Numbered from the stretch's first letter, positions 11,264 to 26,095 are shown. The stretch is DNA of 64,000 bases from Nymphaea colorata (GCF_008831285.2 NC_045142.1:1307001-1371000), one strand, 5' to 3'. Numbers and translations: made by a program. Notes: generated from the letters alone by a model not told the origin.

Positions 11264-13852
11264 CCCTTGTCAATAGAGCTGCTCGATTGATTGATTGATA
11301 AGAAGGTTCACACATGGAACGCACAATGCCTTATTCGGTGTTCCACTTGTTCCGCGGACCACTGAGAACACTGAACCATAAATGCTGAGTCTCCAGATGG
11401 GCTTGCCAAGCCTGGCAGGGTCAGCGGTTGGCATTTGGTTCGAGCTTGCCTTTTGATCTTGTCAAAGCATGCTACAACTTTGGTGTTTTACTCTGCGGGG
11501 CCAACAACTAAATATATTATCTATTTTGGGTATTTTCTCAACTAAAATAAAAAAAATGTCAAAATTTTGGGTATTTTCTCAACTAAAATAAAAAAAAATG
11601 TCAAAAGGACGAGACATTTTGTTCCTTTTGTTTTCAAAACACTAATTAAACACACTCTCTATAATTTTAACTCATGCAAGAGTGTGGTGCTCATGAGAAT
11701 CGAACCAACAACTGCCATCGTGACGACCCCGGCAACTCTTATTAGGTCTGAAAATGGGACTTTGCTACATATAATTTGGAACAATTAACATGTGGCAGGC
11801 TCATATTTTGAACGGATAGCTTATGTGGATTAGCTCAAAGGATTTGTAGGAAAGGCGACCAAGTTCTCGAACAACAATTTTATGATCAATTTTCATCGAC
11901 AGTTTCTTGCTGCAAGATTTGGAGTTCGCGAGCTCGTCCACATTTGTTTGCATGTCAAACACACACAAAGATAAACATGGATGGATTCGATATATTCCAC
12001 TATCAATCAGATTTGGAATCTATTTAGTCGGATCTGGTAGATAGATCCAGATATATATGATTAATTACTTATTGCAACTGAATCTGAATTCGACATCCAA
12101 CTGGGATCTGATAAAAAATATCTGACCAAGTCGCATGTATATGACTTTTTTTTTAAAAAAATTTCCAAATGAACTACAAAGGAGGAGAAGAGGAATTTGT
12201 CATGGCATTTCACAGAATCCATGGCTTCCCTCCATTGAAAAATGTAAGAAATTTCCCAGAAAAGCTTCTACAATCTAGCAGGGCCAACTTATACATGTCA
12301 CAAAGTTGATGAAGATTTCACAAGTTTGAAAAATCGCACACTTTTTGCAGCAGCCTCTAAGTAGGGTGGTTTCTTCTCATAATTAATTTTCCTCCCTCCT
12401 TTTGTCCTGGTAATAAAAAATAAAAGCGAATAAAAAAAAAGAGACTTCATTGTGCTGCAAAAGGAATGCAACCTATCTGTAGTGACATACTTATTTTGCT
12501 CACTTAAGAATTTTTTTTTTAAAAACTAAAATAATCTGACGAAAATTGAATTCATATACAATTTTTAAAATTTTTTATTTTAATTTTTCTTGCTGCCCGA
12601 ATTTATTTCATTTCTGAAAAAAAAAAAGATTGACCAACAGCTTCATTGAGTGGAAGACAAGATAATGAAATTCCTAAGGAAATGAACGAAAGATTATTGA
12701 TCGTTGACTTGTAAGTAAAATAGAGAGAAGTTAATGTTCAGCCACTGGAGATGTAGGGCCACCTTAGTCCGCGTTTTCCTGGATCCAAACAAAAGGAAAT
12801 AATTGTGGCGTTCCCATTTGTGCCCCATCTCCATGAATGCTTTCACATGGTCAACAAAAATTAATAAAATATTGAAAAAGAAAAAGAAAATATTATGTCC
12901 CATAAAAAAAAGGTAGGGCCCAAGCGAAAATTAAAATTTTATCTATTTTATATGAACTAAGTTAACTAAACTCAATAATTTGCCTCTCTCGGCTCTTTGC
13001 GAGAGGTTATCCACCTTTGATGGGTCCTTTTGAATTAATGCTCTTAATGGTATATTTCTTGGTTCTGCTATGAACATAATCTACATTTGATGACCAAGAC
13101 AGTAGCACTCAGGAGAATCAAAATGGGAACACTAACTCAGGTTGCATTTTATGCCATGCAGGACATTAATTCTTAGGCTTCCAAATTTTCTCGGAAAATA
13201 TTGCCTCTTTTCCCGTGGGATTCTTCGATTGGAGACAAAAGGTCATCGTCATAGACTTTCTTACACTGGGATAAGAAGATGGGGGAAAGACAATTTCACA
13301 CCAAATGAACCCTTTCACATAACAATTTCAAACCAAATGAAGCCTTTCATGTGGAAAGGAAAGATTGAACAACAGTAGCATCAGTGTTCACATCAAATCT
13401 CTCTCTCAACAAGAAAATCATTGTTCCAAGTGACAGATCTCCACCCTTGGTAAAGTTCAATGAGGGCAAGGGAGCATAGTGCCTTTTGAATATAAAACTT
13501 TATGAGTCGTTTAGCAGTAGAAACACTTTGAAAACATTTCATGAATATGCTCCAATTTTAAGTTAGATTCGCAGGACACAAGTGCTAAGTATTTTTTCAA
13601 TCTACCCCATTCTTCATGCAGATTCATGAGACATTCTCGGAGCGTCACCTCTTCAGGATCGTTTGGCTAATGAAATGGTAAATACCATTCCATGAACATG
13701 TTTGACTCAAAATTAGAGCATGTTCATAAACTAATGATCTATGATCCATGAACCTGACTTAATTTTTGAAGCAAAACAGTATGTTCGCATGTCATTAACA
13801 TATATATTAAACTAATTTTATGACACCAGCCGTCGTGTGGCTGTGCCGCCAC

Positions 13853-13886
<34 letters not shown>

Positions 13887-14080
13887 GTTCAGGTGTGCTG
13901 CCGCGTGCACGCCACGTCTTCGTCGTCTTATTAATCATCCATTCATTGAATGTACAGTCAATTTCGAGGCAGTTGACAACCATGAATGAACCTGCGTGGG
14001 ATAACAATAAACCCCAAAAGGAAGAAGGAAATAAATTACGAAAAAAATTACGAGGGAAAAAAAGTCCCGTCCGTAGTGTC
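11264..14080. other. Duplicated intergenic DNA, no gene
   Basis: Moderately conserved with about 34.2-37.3 kb. It includes a degenerate 'ggatctg/gatatccaga' rich patch at 12000-12130 and a (TA)n at 13856-13884. No open frame is conserved between the copies. Confidence 0.45.
13856..13884. repeat. (TA)n microsatellite
   Basis: About 29 bp of TA. The equivalent tract in copy B (37039-37119) has grown to about 81 bp. Confidence 0.95.
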
Positions 14081-15204
14081 AATTTCCCTCTCCTTAGCAA
14101 ACAAAAGGCTGACTTTGTAGGTGCAATAATTTAGAGAATGAAAGTTAGGAAGTAAGAGACGAGATATCCTGGAAAATGCTGAGGAAGCACCAGCCATCAA
14201 CGCCGTTCATCTGTCTCCGTCCTTCCCAAAAAACTTTGTCCCGACAACTTTAATTTTAGAAAGCCAAGTTTCAAGATTTGTGGCCCCTTTTCGGGTAGCC
14301 AAACAAGTGGGATGGTCCAAGATCTTACTCATTAGACCTTTATAGCAGACGCTAGCTAGCTTCTACTCACATTATTTTATGCAATTGTATAATTTCATAT
14401 ACCTGCGTAAATATTTTTTGACATTTCTTTGGACAAATTAAGCAAAAGAAACCATTCAAAGGCATCAAAATTAGAGTTTTCCTCTTGCCAAAGTTTTTGG
14501 AGACTTAGATTTGTGGCTATGGTTTTATTAACATATCTACAAAAGATTAGGGCATGGACTCAATGTTTAGTCTTGGCTGGACCAAACCAGACAAGAGACA
14601 AAGATGAAAGGTACTTATCTTGCTAAGAACATGTGCACCCACCTGAGTTTGGTACATTTCTTAATTAGGTTACTAATTTCTAAAACTTCAATATTGTCAT
14701 CTGGCGTAAAATAAGCAAAGCACATAAACCAAAATTAGAAGATACTTAGAAGTAGACGTCCTACATTTCTAATTACTTGGTTCTTCCAACGAGTTGAATC
14801 AATTTCCTATAGACCCCTTTCTAATGAACTAGTGCACAAAATTTATGATTCTAGTTGGACTTTACCTACCACGCAGAAAGTCACCATATTGAACGCGTTA
14901 AAAACGCGATTTAAATTCTTGTTTATATAAGTCAATATGTCACGTTCAACCTGAAAAGATCTTTAAATAGCCAATCGGAACAGATTTGATATGAATGAAT
15001 TCCCTCTGATTTTCCATTAGATCAAGGAGAAAAGGTGGATACAAATGAGCTAGGTGCTGAAAATTGATCAGAACCAGAGATTCCGGAGACAAAGATAACA
15101 GTCGAAAATTGCAAAAAAGAATTGAAGCATAACAAAGGGCAGGATCAAAATGGCATCTGCAGAAAGGCCACATGAAAATGAGCGGCTGGGATGTTGTGGG
15201 GAGA

Positions 15205-15999
15205 TTAACACTTGGGCAGATCCAACGGTGGGGGAGGCAGCTTTTGGTTCGGCAGAGGTCCATCCAGCACCACCCAGGCCATCTTCAAACCCCAACTCAG
15301 ATGCACGTCAAAGTGGCAGTGCATGAACCATACTCCCGATATCAATATGATAAAATTACAAAATCAGAATTCCAAACAAGAAAATTGCATAATTTATAAG
15401 AGTTACAATTAAAATGACTGTAGATGGAGTTTATACAGCGCTCAATGGCTGGAAAAAGAGCAGACATCAATCTTTACCGCTTGTAGCTCAGTAGAATATT
15501 CTTGTAATCAGGAATTGGCTATGTCCAATTGCTGAAGTAGTAATACTTTTCTACAAAGGATTTTGTCATTGGGATGTAACTTGGTGCTATGACCATTCGT
15601 TTTGGAAATGAATAGAAAAAAAAAATAAACAAAATTCAATTTTCAGAAGGTCAGCAGGAAAAATTATAAGCAATCTAGCTTGAAAAGCAAATTAAAGTGA
15701 TTTAAAATTGCATTCCTCGGAAATTCTCTGCAGTTTTCAGGGCATACTATTCATCATTTTAATCGGTTAAATGCGTGGAACCAGTCATCTTCTTGTAATA
15801 TTAGATTATCAAGGACACCAATTCTTTCATCGCTTGCTTTCAAAAGCACAGAAATGGTGAGAAGAATATTTGACCTTGAAAGCACGGAGACATAACCATT
15901 TCCTCAGTTAAATTTATTCATGAGATGCTAAGCAATGAGCGAGTCACCCAAAGAAAACAGAGTGGTAGCCACTTACCAGGGTTATCTGCAAGAAATCTG
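15205..15999 (-). pseudogene. Laccase 3' fragment (duplicated, truncated)
   Basis: Copy A carries only the end of a laccase. The last exon is at 15335-15205 (minus strand), encoding [15 protein letters not shown] and ending LPPPP-DLPKC and stop. Before it lie the terminal intron and the final 23 bases of the penultimate exon (15999-15977), where homology with the full copy at 38413-41882 ends abruptly. The HCHxxxHxxxG copper loop is intact. The splice acceptor AG present in copy B is changed here to GG, so even the fragment would not splice normally. No upstream exons exist in the next 10 kb. Confidence 0.85.
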
Positions 16000-18600
<2,601 letters not shown>

Positions 18601-18604
18601 AATT

Positions 18605-18706
18605 TGGATTTCATATTTCCAACGTAGTTCTCTGCATTGGAATCCAAAGTGTATACACACTTTGGATTTCATATTTCCAATGTAGTTCTCTGCATTGGAA
18701 TCCACT
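18605..18706 (+). repeat. About 56-bp tandem duplication at palindrome edge
   Basis: A segment starting ggatttcatatttccaa and continuing through gtagttctctgcattggaatcca occurs twice in a row (about 18605 and 18661). The join ccaaagtgtatacacactttgg is itself nearly palindromic. The second copy begins the large inverted repeat. Confidence 0.8.
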
Positions 18707-19570
18707 GCCAAGTGGTTTCATTCATGTTCATGTCTCGCCTTTTTCACTGGATCTCAACTGATGTTGGTACCTAAGGGGATTATTATAAGGTACTTGAATC
18801 ATATAAGCCATCATTGTAGACGCTTCACATACCTCATGCCCTATCATGTTCTAGATTTCCCTTTTCTAAAAACAAGTGTTTGGTGATTTATGGATTTTGC
18901 TTTTGTTTGTCTGCTGCAGATCGTGCCTGAAATTGAGTCACTGACCAGCGATGGCGCCAAATTTGTTGATGGAAAAGAAGTCGAATTCCACTCTATTATT
19001 CTAGCAACGAAGGATAAACCATCCGCTCCTTTCCAACTATGAGGAAATGGGGACTTGAACTTGCCATTCTCTGAGAAGGAACTAGGGTCCTGTTCAAAAT
19101 GCATAAAGTAACATGGAAAAAACTTTATGCATTTTGAACTGGACCCTAGTTCCTTCTCAGAGAATGGCAAGTTCAAGTCCCCATTTCCTCATAGTTGGAA
19201 AGGAGCGGATGATTTATACTTCGTTGCTAGAATAAGAGTGGAATTCGACTTCTTTTCCATCAACAAATTTGGCGCCATCGCTGGTCAGTGACTCAATTTC
19301 AGGCACGATCTACAGCAGACAAACAAAAGCAAAATCCATCACCAAACACTTGCTTTTAGAAAAGGGAAATCTAGAACATGATAGGGCATGATGTATGTGA
19401 AGCGTCTACAATGGTGGCTTATATGATTCAAGTACCTTATAATAATCCCCTTAAGTACCAACATCAGTTGAAATCCAGTGAAAAAGGCGAGACATGAACA
19501 TGAATGAAACCACTTGGTAGTTGATTCCAATGCAGAGAACTACATTGGAAATATGAAATCCAAAGTGTGT
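18655..19570. repeat. Near-perfect 0.9-kb palindrome (long inverted repeat)
   Basis: The left arm 18655-19109 and right arm 19122-19570 are reverse complements, separated by a 12-base loop (aacatggaaaaa). By eye they agree at about 98 percent. The differences I noted are a 2-base gap near 18997 and a few substitutions. The arms include an intron-like stretch ending in gtttgtctgctgcag and a YUCCA-like exon. Transcription of either strand would give a hairpin RNA with a stem of about 450 bp. There is no transposase and no clear target duplication at the edges. Confidence 0.92.
18920..19090 (+). pseudogene. YUCCA-like flavin monooxygenase exon fragment
   Basis: After a good acceptor (ctgctgcag), the plus strand encodes IVPEIESLTSDGAKFVDG followed by KEVEFHSIILAT. 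This matches the YUCCA/FMO segment before the FATGY-type motif (family pattern V-P-x-I-x-x-F, F-V-DG, F-D-x-I-I-LATGY). YUCCA enzymes convert indole-3-pyruvate to auxin. Immediately after ILAT the frame runs into the reverse complement of another piece of the same protein: on the minus strand 19085-19005 reads FSENGKFKSPFPHSWKGADG, the YUCCA 'PFPNGWKGENGLY' region. So two exon pieces are joined head to head and mirrored again in the right arm. It is a fragment, with no FAD or NADPH motifs present. Confidence 0.68.
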
Positions 19571-21350
19571 TGCATTGAATATGAAATTTCATTCTGCAGA
19601 TGTTCATATCCATCTATGCTTAAAGGTAGGGAAGACTTATCTCCAAGTAGTAGATTTGCATCACAACTTGTTACAATTTGTGCAACACAAGAAGGCGAGA
19701 GAGAAAGGAGATAAGTGACACGAGGGTCTTTAGGGTGAAAGGCCTGTTTTTGGTGTTTCAAGGTGACACTCCCCTATACTTCAACTTGCATATTAGTGCT
19801 TTGTTTTGACAGAACAATAAGTTGACATCACAAAGATTCGAATTGATGACCGACTGCCTACCAACCCCCATCTCTTCCATTGTGCCAACTTCCTCGAAAC
19901 AAATGACCACTGACTGCCTACCAACTTGGATATCCGTGCTCCCCTATTCACATCACGAAATGTTGACACCACAAAGGTTGGAATAAGCTGAGTGAATGAT
20001 TATTAGGAAAGTTCATGTAACACTATAACATAGGGTTCATAAACCATGAAAATCTTATTTTTGTTTTTCTTATTGAACGGTTTTTTCTGGTATGACAAGA
20101 TGTTTTGATGGGAGAACATCTCTCATGCAATATAGTTCCAAAGGAATCGACTACTATAAAAACATGTAATGTGACAAATTAATTTGCAAAACCTTTTTTG
20201 CGTATCACTTGTACTGCGCTTAATCTAAGCCTAAGTTACACAAGCCAAGCTTGTGCAACTAGAACTCCACTCATTTTAACTATTTGACTTCAATTTGACT
20301 CATTTAACAAATAAATCGATCTCGACCTGAGTTTATTACTACTGGAGGTTGGGGCAGGTGAGCTCAGTTACTAGATTCATTATGGATTCCTTAAAAATTG
20401 TTAGCCCATTCCCGAACTCTTTCTTAGAAACTCTTTATAATGTTGATAGTTTTAAATAAGGATTAACATCAAATCAGGTACCCAATAAGCATAAACTTGG
20501 CGGTCGGACCCAGCTTTATAATAGCTCGGCTTTGGTAGCCATCAAGATCTTTAGGTCTACCTGAGCCCAGCTTTGTAGAGTTTTGGGCTGGTCCGGCCTG
20601 GCTCAATGCCCAACCCTAGTTCCACTTAGGACAATGGAATGACATAATAACGAAATCATCCTCGGGTTGTGGCCTAAGTTTTCTTTCAAACTTGTTGAGA
20701 AAAAGAGTAGAGGGCTAAGTTTTCCCAGCCCACCCCTATTTACACATTCCCTAGCAAGCCATGATAGTGGGTATGATGAGGCATGTGGGTTGAGATGGCC
20801 CTGTTCCCTAACCTCATACATAGGGATGCCAATATATTCTATTTGAATTTGATATCCAACCAAACCACTTCGAAAAAATCAGATATAGAAAAAATTTAAT
20901 ATCCAATTAAGAAATCGGATTGAATTCCAGATTTAAGAAATGACATCTGATTGGATTTAGATATACACAAATATCCGATCAGATTTCAGATTTATTTTTA
21001 GACAAATATCAATTGGCAAAATTCTGTTCAAATTTCAGATTTGGATATCAATATAAACATTGGATTTGGATCAGATTCAGATTGTAAAATTGGATTTTGG
21101 ATTTGGTTTATAATATGGCAACTTCCCATACGAGCTTAAAAAAAGTGTTTATTTTCAATTTGAAATTTCATGGCAGCTTTTCTCATATGTATAGATTCCC
21201 CTTACAAAAATTTAAAATTGTATGATTAATGCTCTTTAGTCAAAATTTTTTGGCTCTGCTCCTGATTGGTGCTTCCTAATGGTAATTTTCCAAGTATGGA
21301 AAGGATGCTCATGATATTTGTGTCAGTAGTTTGATCCTTGACTACACATT
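19571..21350. other. Junction spacer, no gene seen
   Basis: AT-rich. It includes a patch with 'cccagcttt...ggctcaatgcccaaccct' near 20500-20620 and a degenerate 'gatatccgatcagatt' rich stretch at 20830-21110, similar to 22838-23000 and 12000-12130. The latter looks like a diverged dispersed repeat of unknown class. Confidence 0.45.
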
Positions 21351-21356
21351 CCTATA

Positions 21357-21556
21357 AGGGGCAGATCCAAGGTAGGACTCGTTTAGTTCATGGTCCCGTC
21401 TCAATTTTTTTTTTGAAAAAAAATTTATATGCTAATTTTATAAAATTATACTTGTTTTACATAGAAATTTAAAAAAATGATATTTCAGCCCTAGTCAAAA
21501 TTTAAAAACTTTAAGTTGGCCCTCTCTCATGAAAAATTTTTGGTTCTGCCCCCTGC
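21357..21556 (+). mobile_element. hAT-like MITE, copy 3 (200 bp)
   Basis: Begins aggggcagatccaagg and ends ttggttctgccccctgc, an imperfect inverted repeat. The flanks are ttcctata and ttcctgta, an 8-bp duplication with one mismatch. It shares the 'aaaaatgatattt-cagcccta-tcaaaattt' core with the family. Confidence 0.65.
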
Positions 21557-21559
21557 TTC

Positions 21560-22150
21560 CTGTAACTATATACGGAGCTCATGCCGTCTCAGTTCACCTT
21601 GTTGTGCTTAGCCTTTGCAGTGGTCACACTTCGTTCGGTCCGGACAACCTTTACCTTCGACATGGTTGGTGTGAACCAGTTCAACAAGAACAGGGGCCAT
21701 GTTAACTGGTCTTCTTTACGACTACGTGATGCTTGATATGTTCATTGCAATCGTTTATGTTCTGGACGCCAATGTGGGCTGGGGCTAGGGGTACAACAGT
21801 TGTGCGGTGCTCAATGCCATCAGCTTCGCCTGTTGTCGTAGGCAAATGGCGCTACCAGGACTTGAGAGCAAGGGGTTAGCCCTTTGGCTAGCTTGGCTCA
21901 CGTGATGGTCAGCGCCGCTCAATCACAAGGCAAAGGTAGAGCTGTTCAAGAGCGAGGAGGACTATTACTATGGAGTTGGTGCACAGGAAAAGCCTTTAGT
22001 GTCAAGTTTCAGGTATAGACAAGTGATTTCCCAATTCAATTTGAATTTTAGGCGTACTCTGAGTCCAGGGTCCAACACATTGTCCACGTGTTTGACTCCC
22101 TTTACAAGAAGCCATGGTGTGCAGTTCAGTTTTTCCTCACTAGCTGTGCC
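21560..22150 (+). other. GC-richer segment of possible decayed coding origin
   Basis: About 590 bp lying between two MITEs is clearly less AT-rich than its surroundings. Its reading frames give protein-like runs broken by stops and shifts, for example FTFDMVGVNQFNKNRGHVNW and FKSEEDYYYGVGAQEKPL. I do not recognise the family. A decayed gene or a captured gene fragment are both possible. Confidence 0.3.
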
Positions 22151-22157
22151 ATTGCCC

Positions 22158-22345
22158 TTAGGTGTGGAGTCAAGAGGGGGCTTTCATGGGCCCTGTCCCC
22201 ACCTCATTTTTTTTCAAAAATTAACATATAAATTTTAGAAAATTTTACTTGTCCTATATACAAATTTTAAAAAATGATATTTCGACCCATGTCAAAATTT
22301 AAAAACTTTAATTCTATCATGAAAAATTTTTTGCTCGAAATGTCC
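22158..22345 (+). mobile_element. hAT-like MITE, copy 4 (right end eroded)
   Basis: Shares 'gtggagtcaagaggggg...catgggccctgtccccacctc' at the left and the 'aaaaaatgatatttcgaccc' core with the other copies. It ends after atgaaaaattttttgctc without a clear terminal repeat. No target duplication found. Confidence 0.55.
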
Positions 22346-22433
22346 CAAATGCAAAGATGATGTGGCATTATGAATGATACGATTTTCTTACACAGATTTT
22401 TCTCATCATTTTTTGTGTGAAATAGATAAGACT

Positions 22434-22603
22434 TTAAGGCTTGGTTTGTTTCACACGCTTGCCTGCTAAAGTACTATGGTCTTCTTTTTTTAATTCTTTC
22501 AACTTAAAACAAATGTTAAAATTACTTAAAATGAAAAAATAAATAAATACCATATTGGCAAATTGTTTCCATTATTTGGAACTGAAACAAACATGCCTAA
22601 CTA
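22434..22603. mobile_element. Possible second MITE type
   Basis: The left end aggcttggtttgtttca and right end tgaaacaaacatgcct are an imperfect inverted repeat about 170 bp apart enclosing AT-rich DNA. Length and structure suit a small MITE, but I cannot fix a target duplication. Confidence 0.35.
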
Positions 22604-24780
22604 TTAAATGTTACGAACCTTTTCCTGACTGTCAATAAATATGCTGTGATGTTTAATGGGGCACATAGGAAAATAGTTACCCACATCAAGGGTTTTTTCT
22701 TTTTACTTCTTTTACCTTTTATATTTTTGCTGTTTTCCATTGTTTATATGGCCTCAATCCAACCGGCCACATACATTTTAAGGGTTTGTTTAGGGAGAGT
22801 GAGTTGCATGCATCCGTTGGACATAAGGATAACAATAGATTGGATTCGGATCAGATATCCATCTGAATTACTTTTAAAAAATCTGATATGGAATGCAATT
22901 TAACATCTGATTGAGAAAATCAAATCAGATTCGAATATAAGAAATAACATCCAATCGGATATAGATTTGGATTCAGTTTTAAATAAATATCCAATCGGAT
23001 ACTAACTATGTTAAAAATGTTAGTCAAACTCACTAACTTAACATCATAACACAATATGAATATAAATATTATATACAGTACAATCCGACTAAGAGTTAAT
23101 GACTTTCATAAAGTTGCATATGATAATATTTCTTATATAAATCATATACATCATTTAACTTAAAATACTTAAAACTATATCACATAAAACTTATTAATTA
23201 ATTAAATAATACTATGTTTAGTTAAATTTTTTGTGTAGTCAATCAAACTATTATAGTTAAGGCATCAACTAAGTAGGATATTTTAAATAATATATTTATT
23301 TAATTAAAAAAAAAAACTTCACTCTAAAAATTCAACAAAATGGAAATTTTTTAACAATATGAAAAAGACACTTTTAAAGCTATAATTTTTTTAGTGGACC
23401 GTTATGTCAAATTGGTTCCAAGAATAACTATATTATGTATTTAAAAAATGGCAGGTTTCCAAAAAAAAAAAAGTTGATAGCAAAAAATATATATTTAAAA
23501 AAAACCAATTTAAAAGAAAATATGTTTTATAATGAGTAGAAAATCTTAAACTCATTATGATATTCATTCTAAGTTGAAACCATCTTCACTGTGCATAATG
23601 TCAAACAAGTATATTTAATATGCAAAAACGGTTGAACTTATAAAAAAGTTTTATTTATCAAATTATCAATTACTTATTTAATCAATCAAGTAAATTATTT
23701 TGTATAATCATATAATTTATCCAAAAGTCTTAGGTATTTGATATATGACACATAATTCACAAATTTGAAAACAAAAACCTTTAACTAGTAGAAAACAACA
23801 AATTGTTCAATTTAATAAATTATCTTATATATAATTAGATTAAATATATAATCTTATGTAAAAAAACATAAAATTATAATAAAGGTAAGAGGACTAATAA
23901 ATTATCTGATATATCATTGAACACTCTTTTTGACAGATGTAGCACAAATTATTTTAATGAAATGAGATAAAATCATTAGATAATGTCTTTTTTAAATAAA
24001 AAATAATATGGGTCACCTGATTTAATAATTCGAAATAATTGATCACCATGAAATTATAGTTTACTCAATTTAAATATGTTATTATTTAAAAAGAAACCAA
24101 TCAATGTTTAATATTCACGACTATTATAGAAGAAGTATGGAAGTCAAATATACTAGTCAAAGAAAGAGAATTGATCAATATAAAGCAATTTATAGTCAAA
24201 TTTACTAAAAAAAATAGTTATGTGAATTTGCTGGATGACTATTGAATCAATGAACGGGTAGATACAAACTCTTAGGTGTTTGACCCATAAAGAATGATAT
24301 TAACCGACGTCAAAAGTGGGGGAGCATTATGGTCTAAAGTAAGCTACAACATGCATAAAAATATCCCTAAAAGCCCAGGTTCATAGTTATTCACTTTCTT
24401 GTATATACATAGATTTTTGTCTAGGTAACGTTGTGCTATACTTAATTTATAAAGCTATGCTTACAGACCTCAAAGTTTGATCGTTTTCCCTTGCTAAAAT
24501 GTCTTCCATCTGCGGTTAACTTTGCCAATAGTAATTTGAGTAGAGGGAAAACAGTACTCGTTTGCTGTAGTATTGGTAACATATTATCTATGCACATCGC
24601 AATAACGGCTTGCTGGGTGATGCTGCCCCCTACCTTTATTAAAGAAAATTATCTGTACAAAAAGGAAATGATAGCATCATAGAAACTGCTACCCTTCATA
24701 TACAATATAACCAAAGGCTGACTCAGCGCTTCGAGAATACAGATATCAAATTATAAAAATACAAGAAAAAACTAAAGATC
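22604..24780. other. Very AT-rich spacer, no gene
   Basis: This is the most AT-rich block in the window, with many short A and T runs and no ORF over 90 codons. The part near 22838-23000 repeats the 'gatatccgatcggat' motif seen elsewhere. No terminal repeats or coding motifs seen. Confidence 0.5.
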
Positions 24781-24788
24781 AAGATAAG

Positions 24789-26095
24789 TTAGCTCGCACA
24801 CAAAATTACGTCCCTCCACTCCTTGATGTGGGAGGTAATGAAGGAATCAAAATCAACCATAGGATTATCCATTTCAACTTTAACATTGTAATGAAAGTCT
24901 TTTACCAGCTTGTAGAACTCCAGCCATAGTCTATTACCTTCATAATGTTGTCGTATCCTCCAGACGAGGGCTTCCATCCTTGTACAGATGGATATACAAC
25001 CGTCATACTCCTTGTGATACTTGAACATCTCTTCACGGTATAGATAAACCATTAGCTCTGTCACTAAAATAAGAGTTTCCTGCAAGCCTCAATTGCCCAG
25101 CAATATAGACCTGAGTGACCTCAAAGAAAAACATGTTTGAGGGTTCTTTCCGGACAATGGCTGCGTGGGGGTTAGGCCCCCTACCTATTATTGCAAACAA
25201 AATAAGGTGATATGTACAACAAAAATGGGTTCCCACAGAACTTCAACTCAAGAAAGTTTTTCGTTAAATGGATCCCACATGTTGTCATGGGAAATCCATT
25301 TTCTATACAAACCATTGGCAGGAATAATAGACAAAAGGTGATTAGGTTTGAGGGTTCTTTATGCCTGACAGAGTACATTAGATTAGAAATAGTCCAAATG
25401 CGCACCGTGCCTTCCATCTCCTTTGGGCAATTGATACCCAAGAAAGTGTCCACACAAGTAGACCAAATGTCTTCTTTAATATTTATGGCTGCACTTGGTT
25501 TTTTTCATAAGCCATCTTATTATGATGCCACCAGATTCACCGGCATACAACAAGAATGGTGATTCTCCAACAAACCCTCTTCCACCTACCATGCACCTTT
25601 TTTTGCATCCATCGTCTGATTTCGAAATTGAAGTTGCGAGTGGCGGAGTGAGTGAATAGTTGATGCTAAACTTGGCCGAAATCCATTCCCAGACTTCTCT
25701 GGCTACCTTGTAATGAAGAATAATATATTCATTAGTTTCTTTAGCTTTCCTACAAGAAAGACAACAATTAGCAAGTTGAAAGTCTAACTTCTTCACAAAC
25801 ATGCACTAACATGCACTGGATGAAGCTTTTCCATGTCAAATATAATTCATTCAGCTCTCTCTCTCCCCAGATCCCCTAGAGTGATTGAGAATGTCTCCCA
25901 CCCCAAGACAGGTTTGGTGATTATCTTTCTAGACAACCCGATCTGCTGCATTAGATAGGGGATAGACTTTAAAGTGTCATTGAGTTCAATGCATACTTCT
26001 ACCACTTCATTAATGACCCCGCTGCTCGAGTGCACCTTATCCTGAATAGAAATATTGAGTTCCCTCGCAATGTTTACTAAACTGTTCCTACTCAT
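24789..26095 (-). pseudogene. Decayed non-LTR (LINE) retrotransposon 3' part
   Basis: Minus-strand frames in order from high to low coordinate look like the end of a plant LINE polyprotein. A WKLGDGTPLIQR-like run (compare W-x-x-GDG-x-x-I-x-FW) comes first. It is followed, near 25740-25640, by CCLSCRKAKETNEYIILHY and VAREVWEWI, fitting the zinc-binding RT domain pattern C-x2-C...E-T-x-x-H-x-F-x-x-C-x-x-A-x-x-VW with eroded residues. Several frame breaks interrupt it. The final open frame (25085-24789; KEWRDVILCAS end) is not recognised. No poly(A) tail or target duplication was identified. Confidence 0.45.

Larger units (their letters stand above)
7177..15999 (+). repeat. Segmental duplication, copy A
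   Basis: Directly repeated with 26278-39206. The left edge is inside WRKY exon 2 (homology begins cccatcctttg). The right edge is inside laccase exon 5 (homology ends agaaatctg at 15999 and 39206). Matching landmarks include the WRKY start, the aactaggtcattattc repeats, the large TA tract at 13856/37039 and the laccase last exon. By eye, identity is about 85-92 percent from the WRKY end to about 14.05 kb and about 98-99 percent from there to 16.0 kb. Copy A alone has the MITE at 11068. Copy B alone has the copia element. Confidence 0.93.

Noticed and set aside
14946-15295. ORFs of 75-105 residues conserved in both duplication copies
   Set aside because: They are out-of-frame readings of the laccase last exon and its downstream DNA. 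Conservation reflects the recent homogenisation.
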